64,000 bases of DNA from Segetibacter koreensis DSM 18137 (GTDB lineage: Bacteria > Bacteroidota > Bacteroidia > Chitinophagales > Chitinophagaceae), in the NCBI RefSeq assembly GCF_000374045.1, contig NZ_KB893381.1, forward strand, positions 1-64,000, given 5' to 3'. Of this stretch, positions 36,860 through 46,401 are shown one piece after another. Position numbers and translations under genes: made by a program. The notes beneath the pieces were generated by a model, which searched no databases, was not told where the DNA came from, and saw nothing but the letters and a program-made list of their open reading frames with translations. Every line of letters starts with the position of its first letter. Position 1 is the stretch's first letter.

Positions 36860-39800
36860 TTAAAAGGTAAGGCTGACGCCAACTGTAGTTAAAGAAACTT
36901 GGGGGTATTGACGCATACTCGTGTTAAATTCCGGATCCATTCCCCATTTATTAACTTTGGAAATAGTGAATACATTCGACTTAGCAACGTAGAGCCTCAA
37001 TCTTTGTATGTTCGCTCTTTTTGTGAGAGAAGAAGGCAACGTATATCCCAGCTGAAAATTCTTCAGTTTTAAATAAGCCGCATTTACTATCCAAAAATCA
37101 GAATTTACCCAGTTTTTATCAGCAAAAGCCTCAGGACGAGGAAACTTTGCATTAGGGTTTTGTGGGGTCCAGTAATCTTTTTCAAAATCCATTACGAAAC
37201 TTTGCCACTCAATGTTGCCTGCCGCTTCCCCTATCATTGCCTCAGCTTTGCCGACTCCCTGAAAAAAAAGATTCATATCAAAGTTCTTATAGTCAAAATT
37301 CATATTCATTCCGAAAGTAAAATGTGGTATATCGGAACCAATGGGAACCATATCATCGGAGTTCAATATCCCGTCTTTGTTGACGTCTACATATTTCAGA
37401 TCTCCCGGCTTAGTTCCCGGGTATAAAGTTGGATAATCATCAACCTCCCGCTCACTTTGAAAAAAGCCCGCCGTCTTATATCCCATAAATGAATTAATAG
37501 GTAGTCCTTCTTTCTGAATAGTTGTCACCCAGAAATTGTTATATATGTAAGGACCCGAGCCAGCCAGATTTGTTATTTTGTTTGTAACGTTTGAAATATT
37601 AAATGCGAAATTGTAACGAAAGCTCTTTGCCGGCGACCTGTAGGAAACTCCCAGCTCCCATCCTTTATTTTCTACATTTCCCGCATTTTGCGGAGGTGCA
37701 TCCAACCCTAGCGATAGTGGAATAGGCAGGTAAAGAAGAATCCCTTCTGTTTTTTTCTTATAGTAGTCAAATGAAAGACCGAGCTTTCCACTAAGGAAAG
37801 ATGCATCCAAACCTATATTTGACTGCACGGTTGTTTCCCACGTAAGATCTTTATTGGCAAGTGTTGCCTGGTAAAGGCCTTGAACAGGGCTTCCACCAAA
37901 ATTATAATCTCTTGCCGATAGTGTTTCCAGGTAAGAATACAGCCCTACACTCTGGTTTCCGGTTTTACCCCATGATCCACGTATCTTAAATTCATCTGCT
38001 ATGTTCGATAAATTGTCCCAGAATTTCTCTTTAGAAATACGCCACGCACCCGATACGGAAGGGAAAAAACTGTACCTGTCCTTCCCTGTAAACCTGGACG
38101 AACCATCGTAACGCGCATTTAATTCAAAAAAATATTTTTCTGCATAATTGTAATTAAACCGACCAAAATAAGAGCGCAGCCCCCACGCAGATTCATATCC
38201 CGTATTGTCCCTTGAAGCAAGTGACCCCTGAGAAAGAGATTGAACATCATTATTATAAAAATCCTTGCGGCTGGCAGATAATAAATTATAGTTATAAGCG
38301 ACCTGCGAGTAACCTAACAAAGTATTGAACGAATGGCTTCCGGTTGATGTTTCATAAGTTAGAAGATTATTGAGTGTTGACTGCTCTGAGTAATCACGGG
38401 TTTCTGTAAGTGAGTTTGTTAATACCTGCTGCCTGATTATAGTCGGATCATAGTAATCGCGAATCGTATAAGCGTTTGAAAATATCTTCTGACTTAATCC
38501 ATGAAGTGTAAGGCCGTATTGTGTTTGAAATTTCAGTCCCTTCAATATCTCGATATTAGCTTTTAAATTAGCAAAGCCGAAATTATCTTTAAAGTGAGAT
38601 ATTCCCCGGAGATCCGACTGCACCAAAGGGCTGATGCCGTCGGAGCTTAAGCCGTAAGTTCCATCAGGATAACGTGGAACTGCAAAATTGGAACTGGCCC
38701 ACATATATTTGATCGCATTTTCCTCATAGGTCGGAGCCCTGTAATTTTTCAAACGATAATTGAAGTCGCCTGACAGAGTAATTTTGTCAGAAACTTTGAA
38801 ATCTGTATTTAAACGAATACTTGGTCTTTGGGAATGACTATTATGAATAATTCCATCCTGGTCGAAAAAATTTACCGCCAATAACGTTTTCATTCTATCC
38901 GTACCGCCGGATACTGATAGTGTGTGATTTTGCTGGGGAGCAGGGCTGAACATTACGTTAATCCAATCGTTTACCAATGGATATTTTATTCTGTCAGTGG
39001 AATTAACCCAGGTTGTAATGGTATCTTCAGGAAATGGGGCGGGCTTCCCTGCATTGACATAAGCCTCATTTTGCATATGCATGTAATCAGCCATCCCCAT
39101 CTGCTTTGGAAAGTAAACAGCTTTCTGTATCGCGTAATAGCTATTCAGATTTACCGACAACTTGCCTGACTTTGCTCTTTTGGTAGTTACCAGCACAACA
39201 CCGTTTGCAGCCCTGGATCCGTAAATTGCTGTAGACGCGGCGTCTTTAAGAACCGTAAGAGTTTCAATATCACTTGGATTGATATCATTCAGAGATTGTT
39301 CGATACCATCCACCATAATCAGCGGATCATTACCGCTTAATGTTGTTATACCTCTTACCCTAATAGAGACTTGTGATTGCCCAGGTCCACCACCTTGATC
39401 TGTTACCGTTACGCCTGGTGCGAGTCCCTGCAATGCCTGAGTAGCATCTGCCACCGAACGTTTGTTCAAATCTTCTCCTTTTATATCTGCTACAGCACTT
39501 GTAAGACTCGTCTTCTTTTGTGTTCCATAACCAACTACAGTTACTTCGTTTAGGGAGTTAGCTTGTGATACCAGTACAACATCAATGGAAGTCCGACCAT
39601 TAACATTAATTTCCTGTTTTAGATAACCGATGGAAGTAAAAACAAGAATTCCTTTGCTACGAAAATTAACTGCGTATTTTCCGTTTTGATCAGTAGTGCT
39701 CCCAATTGAAGTTTGTTTGAAATTTACACTAACACCAGAAAGCGGTTCGCCTTTTTCATTTTTAACCAGCCCTGAAATTTTCGTCTGACCAAAAGAGGAG

Positions 39801-39916
39801 AACCAAAGAACCTGTAGAAAAATGAAGATATATAACGTTCTTTTGTGAAGCGGATCCCTTTTAATTAAAGAGCATGAATCCACTTTTTTTTGCTCAACAG
39901 TAAAAATAAGGCTCAT
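36860..39916 (-). CDS. SusC-family TonB-dependent transporter (pair 2)
   Basis: A 1018-residue SusC. A leader of about 40 residues precedes the hydrophobic IFIFLQVLWFSSFGQ, so translation may start later at an internal site. The CarboxypepD_reg-like domain (ISGLVKNEKGEPLSGVSVNF) is followed by the plug with EVTVVGYGTQKKTSLTSAV and IYGSRAANGVVLVTTK, then the barrel, ending FTISKVNKWGMDPEF and a final strand TTVGVSLTF. No STN domain. It opens the operon SusC-SusD-heme protein-DUF1080. No copy of the 43-nt operator is visible upstream, unlike SusC 1. Confidence 0.95.
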   Translation of the reverse strand: MSLIFTVEQKKVDSCSLIKRDPLHKRTLYIFIFLQVLWFSSFGQTKISGLVKNEKGEPLSGVSVNFKQTSIGSTTDQNGKYAVNFRSKGILVFTSIGYLKQEINVNGRTSIDVVLVSQANSLNEVTVVGYGTQKKTSLTSAVADIKGEDLNKRSVADATQALQGLAPGVTVTDQGGGPGQSQVSIRVRGITTLSGNDPLIMVDGIEQSLNDINPSDIETLTVLKDAASTAIYGSRAANGVVLVTTKRAKSGKLSVNLNSYYAIQKAVYFPKQMGMADYMHMQNEAYVNAGKPAPFPEDTITTWVNSTDRIKYPLVNDWINVMFSPAPQQNHTLSVSGGTDRMKTLLAVNFFDQDGIIHNSHSQRPSIRLNTDFKVSDKITLSGDFNYRLKNYRAPTYEENAIKYMWASSNFAVPRYPDGTYGLSSDGISPLVQSDLRGISHFKDNFGFANLKANIEILKGLKFQTQYGLTLHGLSQKIFSNAYTIRDYYDPTIIRQQVLTNSLTETRDYSEQSTLNNLLTYETSTGSHSFNTLLGYSQVAYNYNLLSASRKDFYNNDVQSLSQGSLASRDNTGYESAWGLRSYFGRFNYNYAEKYFFELNARYDGSSRFTGKDRYSFFPSVSGAWRISKEKFWDNLSNIADEFKIRGSWGKTGNQSVGLYSYLETLSARDYNFGGSPVQGLYQATLANKDLTWETTVQSNIGLDASFLSGKLGLSFDYYKKKTEGILLYLPIPLSLGLDAPPQNAGNVENKGWELGVSYRSPAKSFRYNFAFNISNVTNKITNLAGSGPYIYNNFWVTTIQKEGLPINSFMGYKTAGFFQSEREVDDYPTLYPGTKPGDLKYVDVNKDGILNSDDMVPIGSDIPHFTFGMNMNFDYKNFDMNLFFQGVGKAEAMIGEAAGNIEWQSFVMDFEKDYWTPQNPNAKFPRPEAFADKNWVNSDFWIVNAAYLKLKNFQLGYTLPSSLTKRANIQRLRLYVAKSNVFTISKVNKWGMDPEFNTSMRQYPQVSLTTVGVSLTF

Positions 39917-40642
39917 ACGTTTTTGTTTAGGGTTTATGATTATTTATTGATCAGAAAGAAGATATAATTACAGTAGTTTTTCTTTGATGTTAAGATTGCT
40001 TTCTTTCAGCTTATCAACGACAGACAGGCGTGCTATGTAAGCCTACATGTTTGTCTTACCAGCATTAAATTTCTTAATCCATCTTCTAAAAGGTGTCTTC
40101 AAAAATAACTTTCATTTACAGATGAATTTGGTACTTTTATTTACATTAGTAATACTATTTTTCATAAAGTCCCTCACTTCATCACTTTCAATATCGCCAG
40201 GTTTTAGTACAACGTGTTTTTATTCGAAAGAACGGACAAGTCGATTGAGACTCACGAAAAAAATTTTAAGAATGCAATAAGAATTTAAGGAAATCGAGTT
40301 TAAAACCTTACCTTAAAAATTATAGTTCGTTTCTCCAGGTGCCTAAATAAATGGCACGAACTTATGGGCAGTTGTTATTTTTTGACAGAATATCAAAAGT
40401 ATCTTCAATTGCAAAACGGACGCGTTCATTTATAGAGCTTAAAAAAAAGACTCTATAATACGTTCACGTCATATTGATGGATATAATAGGCAATTGTGAC
40501 GGCTCCGTAAACCTTCAGATATTTGCGACGAGCAAATTCAGGTCGTTTAGTTAAGGAATCTTTTGCTTGCTTGTTTTTGGGATCTTAGTTATGGAATCGA
40601 TTTTATTTTTATTCTATAACTCTGCCCTGCCGGTTTTTTTAA
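39917..40642. other. Gene-free interval with protein-like scraps
   Basis: Holds the upstream region of SusC 2 and decayed DNA. On the minus strand a 35-codon stretch with PEFARRKYLKVYGAVTIAYY ends near 40458, and another with INERVRFAIEDTFDILSKNN lies near 40370-40440. Both look like ends of lost proteins, but I cannot name them. No hairpin, promoter or mobile-element end is clear. Confidence 0.3.
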
Positions 40643-41313
40643 TCACCCTGCAGAAAGGTTCACCTCAGCTAAATTCCACTGATCCATGAAAATATAGATG
40701 TTCGGTTTTGATATTATTCGAAGTAAGAAAAGGTGGTTCAGGCAATTCATCTCAACATCTGTAAAAAATAGTCTACCACATTTTCCCTTCAGTGTTTTTA
40801 TATTGTGATAATAAAAAACCTTTCTGGCTATCTTTATCGTAAGTTCCCAACCTATATTTGCATCAAGGCTTTTCGTTGACTTTATTAGGGCTTGATGACA
40901 AACCACGCTAATAATTTGTTTAGGTAACAATTTGCCGTTGGCCTTCTCCTTTCAAAAACCCAGCAAACAACTTTCTACACAGGTAAATTCAAAATTGTAA
41001 TATTCTTTTTCGTCTTCGAGAGAACAAAAAATTCAAAGCAACTGTCTTTATATACACGCTCGTTAGGACTAGAGTATATGGCTTTAGCAAATTTTTCACT
41101 TGCGTAATACTTTAGGCATAAGCAGCCGTCACTGTATTCAATTGCAAAAAAACTTGAAGTTTTTAGGTGTATGATAGCCAGGGGCATCACGTCAAGACTA
41201 TTTCTTATAATGACATCAAGTGTCAGAGAAGGATTGTTAATAGGTACATGATTATCTACAGATAAAAATGGAACACGATTTCCTATATTATTTAAATCGT
41301 AGTAAGTATCAAA
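40643..41313 (-). pseudogene. Broken carbohydrate-binding family 9-like gene
   Basis: Joining frames gives a CBM9-like protein. One frame covers PFLSVDNHVPINNPSLTL through SSFFAIEYSDGCLCLKYYAS to RVYKDSCFEFFVLSKT, where intact proteins read VYKDSCVEFFI. A shift near 41000 opens the next frame with DEKEYYNFEFTCVESCLLGF, then a stop. Reading through it gives the rest, including RKVFYYHNIKTLKGKCGRLF and a last part with EMNCLNHLFLLRI, where intact relatives have a proline-rich PxPHFL. At least one frameshift and two stops are present, and no good start codon exists. It sits at the end of the third PUL, 19 bases after the 3HCDH-like gene, where an intact copy would have been co-transcribed. Confidence 0.65.
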
Positions 41314-41331
41314 CTTCGTTAAGTTAATATT

Positions 41332-42330
41332 TTATATTATAACTTCTTCTTCTTTTTCTTTCAGTTTTCTTTTAACAACATCAGCAGGATATTTCAATGC
41401 CAGGTTTCGTATTTCATAACTGAAAGCGGTAAATGTCTCTTCCCATAGTTTCGCCTCTTCTGGAGTATAAGAGTAAAATCCGTGGGCATTGGCAACACCT
41501 TTGCCTCCTGCCTTAACAATATCATCTATCAATTTTGGCATTTCTGTACTATTGCAGAGAGTGGGGAACAACTCTTTTATTACATTATGATAAGCAGGAA
41601 CGCCGGTTAAATCCATCCAGCGAAAGACACCTACTAACGTCATCCAGTAACCGGCATTATTACGGCAGGCCCTGTCTACATCTTCAACAGTAGCATAGCC
41701 ATTCTCAACAAGATAAAATGCTTCCCTGTACATTGCATACATCAGCCTGTTGGTGATAAATCCACGGATATCCTTTCTTACCAGTGTAGGCTCCTTCCCC
41801 CAGAAATGAGAAAGTTCATACAGGTACTCACCCTTTTTTACGTCACTCAGTTCTCCGCAGATCACTTCAAGAAAACGGGTAGTATGCGAAGGCTCAGCCC
41901 AGTGCAAACCGAAAAATCTTTCCGGTCTATTTGTAAGTTTTTGCAGCAAACTTATTGGGATGGCTGAGGTATTGCTGGTCATAAGCGCATCATCAGCAAT
42001 TACAGATTCAACTTTTGAGTATACTGACTTCTTTATAGCCTCGTTCTCAATGGTGCATTCTATTACCAGCTTACAATTCTTCAGCAATGAATAATCTTCG
42101 GTGATCGTTAAATGCTTCATGTAATATTCTGGCACTTCATTTACCAGCCCCTGTTCGCGCGACTTTAAAAGATGATTACGAACGCGTGACTCGGCATGTT
42201 TCAAATCATCACTGATGGGTGCAACTGCTACCACCGGGTGCCCAGCCATAAGCAGGCAAGTTGTGATACTACATCCCATGAGGCCGAGACCAACAACACC
42301 AACCCCAATTTCTTTGGTTCTAATTGACAT
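41332..42330 (-). CDS. 3-hydroxyacyl-CoA-dehydrogenase-fold enzyme (L-gulonate 3-dehydrogenase-like)
   Basis: A 332-residue soluble protein. The Rossmann motif is VVGLGLMGCS (residues about 12-21). MTSNTSAIPISLLQ, the catalytic His in FFGLHWAEPSHTTRF with the partner Glu in FLEVICGE, and DIRGFITNRLMYAMYREAF are typical of the 3-hydroxyacyl-CoA dehydrogenase group. That group also includes L-gulonate 3-dehydrogenase and carnitine dehydrogenase, which oxidise a C3 hydroxyl without CoA. In a PUL rich in sugar oxidoreductases a sugar or sugar-acid substrate is more likely than acyl-CoA. It is 65 bases downstream of a Gfo/Idh/MocA gene. The sugar substrate is inference only. Confidence 0.8.
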   Translation of the reverse strand: MSIRTKEIGVGVVGLGLMGCSITTCLLMAGHPVVAVAPISDDLKHAESRVRNHLLKSREQGLVNEVPEYYMKHLTITEDYSLLKNCKLVIECTIENEAIKKSVYSKVESVIADDALMTSNTSAIPISLLQKLTNRPERFFGLHWAEPSHTTRFLEVICGELSDVKKGEYLYELSHFWGKEPTLVRKDIRGFITNRLMYAMYREAFYLVENGYATVEDVDRACRNNAGYWMTLVGVFRWMDLTGVPAYHNVIKELFPTLCNSTEMPKLIDDIVKAGGKGVANAHGFYSYTPEEAKLWEETFTAFSYEIRNLALKYPADVVKRKLKEKEEEVII

Positions 42331-42395
42331 AATATAACTGCTATTATTGCATTAATCATTTAGGTTTCCCACCCTTTTACATCACAGCCTTTACG

Positions 42396-43481
42396 TTACA
42401 CTAATGACACCACCTTTCCGGTTCTTACAGATTCATCACAGGCAAAGGCGATCCGCAGGCTGTTTACTGCATCTTCTGCATGGGCAGAAAGGTCCAGATC
42501 TTCTACTATTGCTTTCATAAAATAGCGTTGTTCCCTGTTGCACAGTTCCTGGTGATCTGGTTCATCCTGCAGATTGATCCACGTATCTTCTTTAGCAAAT
42601 TTTTCATTTTCATCCAAGTCAGCATGATGAAACCGGAGCGCTTCTGTTTTTGTATGCGCTTCAATGGAAGAAGATTTTCCCGAGCCGCCGGCGTCTTTTG
42701 CCACTATCGATACCGAACCTTTAGGACCGAACACATCTTTTACAAAAAATGCTGTTTCACTTACCATAGGTCCCCAGCCAGCTTCATACCATCCAACAGA
42801 CCCGTCTTCAAAACGTATTTGTAGCTGACCATAATTATAATTGCCTGCAGGGATTTCTTCCGTCAATCTTGCCCCAATTGCATATACCTGTACCGGCTTT
42901 GATCGTGTCATCTGGCACATTACGTCAATATAGTGTACACCGCAATCGACAATAGGACTTAAGCTGTTCATCAGGTTGCGATGAAGGGTCCACATGCTAC
43001 CATCACTTTGTTGATTCAGGTTCATTCGCATTACCAGCGGTTTGCCAAGTTCGTGTGACAATTCAACAAATCGTTCCCACGAAGGATGATGACGTAATAT
43101 ATAGCCTACCACCAGTTTCTTACCTGCTTTTTTTGAAGCTTCCACTACCCTTTCCGCGCCTGCAACAGTATCCGCTAATGGCTTTTCAATAAATACATGA
43201 CATCCACTCTCAAATGCTTTTATGGCAAATTTTTCATGTGTGTCAGGATAAGTTGAAATACAAACCGCATCAGGATGTGTAGCTTTCATTGCTTCATCCA
43301 TATCATCAAATAATGCATACTTGTTTCCAAGCTTTGCATTCAAGACCTCTTTGGAATTACCTTTAGAAACAAGTCCACAAATTTCAAAGCCTTCATTGGT
43401 ATGGTAAGCCATGGCATGAGATGATCCCATATTTCCACAACCCACTACAAGTACCCTCAAAGCTTTTTTATTATTTTGCAT
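42396..43481 (-). CDS. Gfo/Idh/MocA-family oxidoreductase (cytoplasmic)
   Basis: A 361-residue enzyme without signal peptide. The nucleotide motif is VVGCGNMGSSHAMAY (residues about 13-27), followed by AVCISTYPDTHEKFA and HVFIEKPLADTV with the catalytic Lys. The C-terminal domain has PIVDCGVHYIDVMCQMTRSK, where Asp and His form the usual active-site pair. It oxidises or reduces a ring hydroxyl of a sugar or inositol with NAD(P). It starts 27 bases after the DUF1080 gene, and the pair suggests a keto-sugar step. The substrate is unknown. Confidence 0.9.
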   Translation of the reverse strand: MQNNKKALRVLVVGCGNMGSSHAMAYHTNEGFEICGLVSKGNSKEVLNAKLGNKYALFDDMDEAMKATHPDAVCISTYPDTHEKFAIKAFESGCHVFIEKPLADTVAGAERVVEASKKAGKKLVVGYILRHHPSWERFVELSHELGKPLVMRMNLNQQSDGSMWTLHRNLMNSLSPIVDCGVHYIDVMCQMTRSKPVQVYAIGARLTEEIPAGNYNYGQLQIRFEDGSVGWYEAGWGPMVSETAFFVKDVFGPKGSVSIVAKDAGGSGKSSSIEAHTKTEALRFHHADLDENEKFAKEDTWINLQDEPDHQELCNREQRYFMKAIVEDLDLSAHAEDAVNSLRIAFACDESVRTGKVVSLV

Positions 43482-43508
43482 AGGCTAAATATGAATTATA
43501 TTAAAAAA

Positions 43509-44111
43509 TTACTTTAATTCTTTAATCCGGATATTTTTAGATCGTATTTTAATGCCGCCCCCTGAATGGATCTGCAAAGCAATAACCCCTTCTCCTTTTC
43601 CGATCAGCTCATCTTTCAGATGTACCATTTTTTTTCCATTAAGCCAGCTTGTTACCTCGTCATTTTTTACCTCGATTTTCATATGGTTCCAGTCTCCGAA
43701 TTTCAATACCTTTTCGTCCTCCGGCTTAGGTTGTATCAGCCACTCTCTTCCATATGATTCGTATATACCCCCGGTATGCTGGCCAGGAGGAGCTATCTCT
43801 ACCTGCCAGCCGCTGATCTTTGTTCCTTCGACTGCCGAGCGGATGAAAACACCACTATTTCCATTAGCGTCCTGTTTAAAATCAAGAGATAAAATAAAAT
43901 TTTTGTAAGGCTTTTCTGTCGTGAGGTATCCATATCCTTTATCGGGACCACTCTCTGCAACAATTTCTCCATTTTGCACGTACCATTTTTCAGTACCGTT
44001 TATCTTCCATCCTGAAAGATCCACGTTGTTAAAGAGTGGTGTACTGCGCTGCGAGTATGAGAGATTAGCTAAAACAAAAAAACAACTTAAAAAAAATAAC
44101 TGCTTGCTCAT
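43509..44111 (-). CDS. DUF1080 exported protein (3-keto-glycoside hydrolase/lyase-type)
   Basis: A 200-residue single-domain DUF1080 protein with signal peptide (LFFLSCFFVLANLSYSQR). Hallmarks: LFNNVDLSGWKINGTEKWYV, ESGPDKGYGYLTTEKPYKNF, SGVFIRSAVEGTKISGWQVE, FGDWNHMKIEVKNDEVTSWL and the end LQIHSGGGIKIRSKNIRIKE. It is shorter than the DUF1080 lipoprotein at 31.2 kb and has no lipobox, so it is probably soluble in the periplasm. The upstream gap of 592 bases suggests its own promoter. It is followed closely by a cytoplasmic Gfo/Idh/MocA gene. Catalytic role on 3-keto sugars is known for some members only. Confidence 0.85.
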   Translation of the reverse strand: MSKQLFFLSCFFVLANLSYSQRSTPLFNNVDLSGWKINGTEKWYVQNGEIVAESGPDKGYGYLTTEKPYKNFILSLDFKQDANGNSGVFIRSAVEGTKISGWQVEIAPPGQHTGGIYESYGREWLIQPKPEDEKVLKFGDWNHMKIEVKNDEVTSWLNGKKMVHLKDELIGKGEGVIALQIHSGGGIKIRSKNIRIKELK

Positions 44112-44703
44112 ATTTCTAATAATTACGTGCTCAAAACTAACTCCCTGCTTTTTATCAATCTAATACTTTTGTTTAGATTCATAATACTATTTTTCTCAAA
44201 AAAGCTAAACTTCAATTCATATTATATTTGTTTACTTTCCAACGTTTCCAAAACCACTAACTTGCCTTCAATGTATGATAAACAGTTCCCTTAGCGTAAG
44301 CTTTAATAACTTAAAAGTTCTTACTATTTCAATACATTCAATAATAAAGAGGTTAGTTCAAAAGTATTCTGGCTATAGTGTTACGTCATTTTTTTTGGCG
44401 TACCTTAAGGTAATTTGTCTCCAAGCATTTAGTCTCACTCACCTTCTATTTCAGGCTAGGAAAGTATTCAAAATCTATTTTTTAGCCCTCAATTTTTAAT
44501 GCTGGTTTTACCAATTGCGTGTGAAAGCAAAAGTTTTTAATATCCACCAACAATTGATAGCTGAGAACAAAATTGCATCAAGGCTGACAATTGTAATTCT
44601 TCTAAATCTCGATATTTCACGTTCTTATTTTTATCAACTTTCAAATCCTCTTGCCGATAAGCCTTTTCATTACAAAGACCTCATCACCAAAAAGAACCAC
44701 CAA
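44112..44703. other. Gene-free interval upstream of the DUF1080 gene
   Basis: No gene is supported. A plus-strand frame from 44515 with ISRSYFYQLSNPLADKPFHY looks protein-like, but it runs into the antisense of the GH109-like gene and matches nothing I know. CTAATAATTACG near 44117 resembles one block of the operator seen at 8.8 and 29.1 kb, but the other blocks are missing. Confidence 0.3.
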
Positions 44704-46122
44704 TCATATTTTAACCGTTGTTGTTCCACCCCGTTCGAGCAATATATCAACCGGCATATTTTGCTTCCATGCTCCTTTTGTAAAATCGGGTATATCAACA
44801 GACGTCGAGCGATTAGCTACAGATTTTTCGCTCAAAGGTGCAATAGCACTCCATAGGGCGGCATCATACACATCCTGATCAAGAGGTAAACCATTACGAA
44901 GGCAATCAATCAGCCGCCAATCCATAAGAAAATCCATTCCTCCATGGCCACCTACCTGTTTCGCCATTTCCCCTACCTTTTTCACAATTGCAGGTTGGTA
45001 TTTTTCCTCCATCGATTTCATTTCCTCCTCAGAAAGCCATTTCTCGTGTCCCATAGCTATTTTACCAGGTAAGGGATATTTTAACGCAGACCCCTTAGTT
45101 CCGCTGATCTTGTGTATCCTTGAGTAAACATTGGGAGATGTTACATCATGTTGAATCATGATGGTTCTGCCTTTATTGGTACGTATAACAGTAGTATTCA
45201 TATTACCCCTATACGGTTTATTTACATATGCCTTGTAAAAATCATCTTTGGCAGCAAGCTCTTTTGCTTTTTCTCCCATCATAAAATCGTTGCCCGACAT
45301 TGACACCAGATAATCAAGTTTATCACCCCTGTTAATATTCATCACCTGACAAACGGGACCAAGACCATGCGTTGGATAGAGATTTCCATTTCTTCCAATA
45401 TTTTCTTTAAGGCGCCACATATCCCAATATGCGTTTTTATCAAAGTTTTCATCAAGAAGGTAATGAATATATGCTCCCTCAGCGTGAACTATATCTCCAA
45501 AAAAACCTTGTCTGGCCATGTTAAGAGTCATTAGCTCAAAGAAATCATAGCAGCAGTTTTCAAGCATCATACAGTGTTTTTTTGTACGCTCAGATGTTTT
45601 AACTAACTGCCAGCATTCATCCATTGTTTTTGCTGCAGGAACTTCAATTGCTACATGCTTTCCTTGCTCCATTGCGTATACAGCCATAGGAACGTGCAGA
45701 GCCCAGGGTGTAGCAATATATATAAGGTCAACATCTTTACGATCGCACAGCTTTTTCCATGCATCTTTGTTGCCAGAGTAGAGAGTGGGTTTATGCGCTG
45801 AATTGTCAACCTGCTTCTGAGCTTTAAGCACATGGTCTTCGCGAAGGTCACACAATCCCACAATTGATACCCCGCCTAGTTTTGTCATATTATTTAAATG
45901 ACTTGGCCCTCGTTGACCGAGACCGATAAATCCTACCCTTACCGTATCTATTTTAGGAGCAGCATACCCACACATGTTGAACTGCTGATCACCAAATTTC
46001 TCATATTCCGACAGAACCGGGTATTTTTCCGTTTCGTTAGCAAAACCATTCATAATACCACTCGCGACGCCAAGACCGGCAAGACCTGTCAACTTTAAAA
46101 AATCTCTTCGATTATCTTTCAT
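44704..46122 (-). CDS. GH109-like Gfo/Idh/MocA protein (alpha-N-acetylgalactosaminidase-type)
   Basis: A 472-residue protein. I chose the ATG at 46122 because it opens a Tat-type leader (MKDNRRDFLKLTGLAGLG); the open frame runs 34 codons further upstream without a signal. The NAD motif is VGFIGLGQRGPSHLNNM. HVAIEVPAAKTMDECW, NLYPTHGLGPVCQVMNINRG and GGHGGMDFLMDWRLIDCLRN are strong GH109 signatures. GH109 enzymes cleave alpha-GalNAc by an NAD-dependent oxidation-elimination-addition-reduction cycle at C3, chemically close to the 3-keto route. Alternatively it acts as a simple dehydrogenase. It follows the PhyH-type gene, with a transposase scrap in the gap. Confidence 0.85.
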   Translation of the reverse strand: MKDNRRDFLKLTGLAGLGVASGIMNGFANETEKYPVLSEYEKFGDQQFNMCGYAAPKIDTVRVGFIGLGQRGPSHLNNMTKLGGVSIVGLCDLREDHVLKAQKQVDNSAHKPTLYSGNKDAWKKLCDRKDVDLIYIATPWALHVPMAVYAMEQGKHVAIEVPAAKTMDECWQLVKTSERTKKHCMMLENCCYDFFELMTLNMARQGFFGDIVHAEGAYIHYLLDENFDKNAYWDMWRLKENIGRNGNLYPTHGLGPVCQVMNINRGDKLDYLVSMSGNDFMMGEKAKELAAKDDFYKAYVNKPYRGNMNTTVIRTNKGRTIMIQHDVTSPNVYSRIHKISGTKGSALKYPLPGKIAMGHEKWLSEEEMKSMEEKYQPAIVKKVGEMAKQVGGHGGMDFLMDWRLIDCLRNGLPLDQDVYDAALWSAIAPLSEKSVANRSTSVDIPDFTKGAWKQNMPVDILLERGGTTTVKI

Positions 46123-46290
46123 ATGTATAGTTATTTTTAACTTTAAGAATAATGTGTCTGTTTTTGACTTACCTTTTTTAGCCGCTTCAATATAAACCCA
46201 ACATTTATCAGACAAGATAACCACTTTTAGCGCTTTTGGATAAATCTTATTATTAATTGCCTTATCAACTTCAATTCTTTAAATTAAGCA

Positions 46291-46401
46291 TCAACAGGAT
46301 GTTTTGAAATAAATAATTTCAGGAAAAGTAAGTTGTCCCTTCTTAATCATCCTTACTATTTCTATTCCTTTCAAGATTTTTGATGCTGATTCAAAAACTT
46401 T
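46291..46401 (-). pseudogene. C-terminal scrap of an IS6-family-type transposase
   Basis: A minus-strand frame reads KVFESASKILKGIEIVRMIK, then KGQLTFPE and a stop at 46291. The pattern F-x-S-A-S-x-x-x-x-G-I-E-x-x-x-M-I-K-K-G-Q is characteristic of the C-terminus of IS6 (IS26-like) transposases. Nothing of the DDE core precedes it: the scrap begins exactly where the dioxygenase gene ends. No inverted repeat was found. It shows that an insertion sequence once sat here, inside the third PUL. Confidence 0.5.

Noticed and set aside
40047-40280. 77-codon plus-strand frame upstream of SusC 2
   Set aside because: It is rich in Leu and Phe as expected of random AT-rich DNA, without start signal or family pattern.
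44515-44856. 113-codon plus-strand frame upstream of the DUF1080 gene
   Set aside because: More than 150 bases are antisense to the well-supported GH109-like gene, and the free part matches no family I know.
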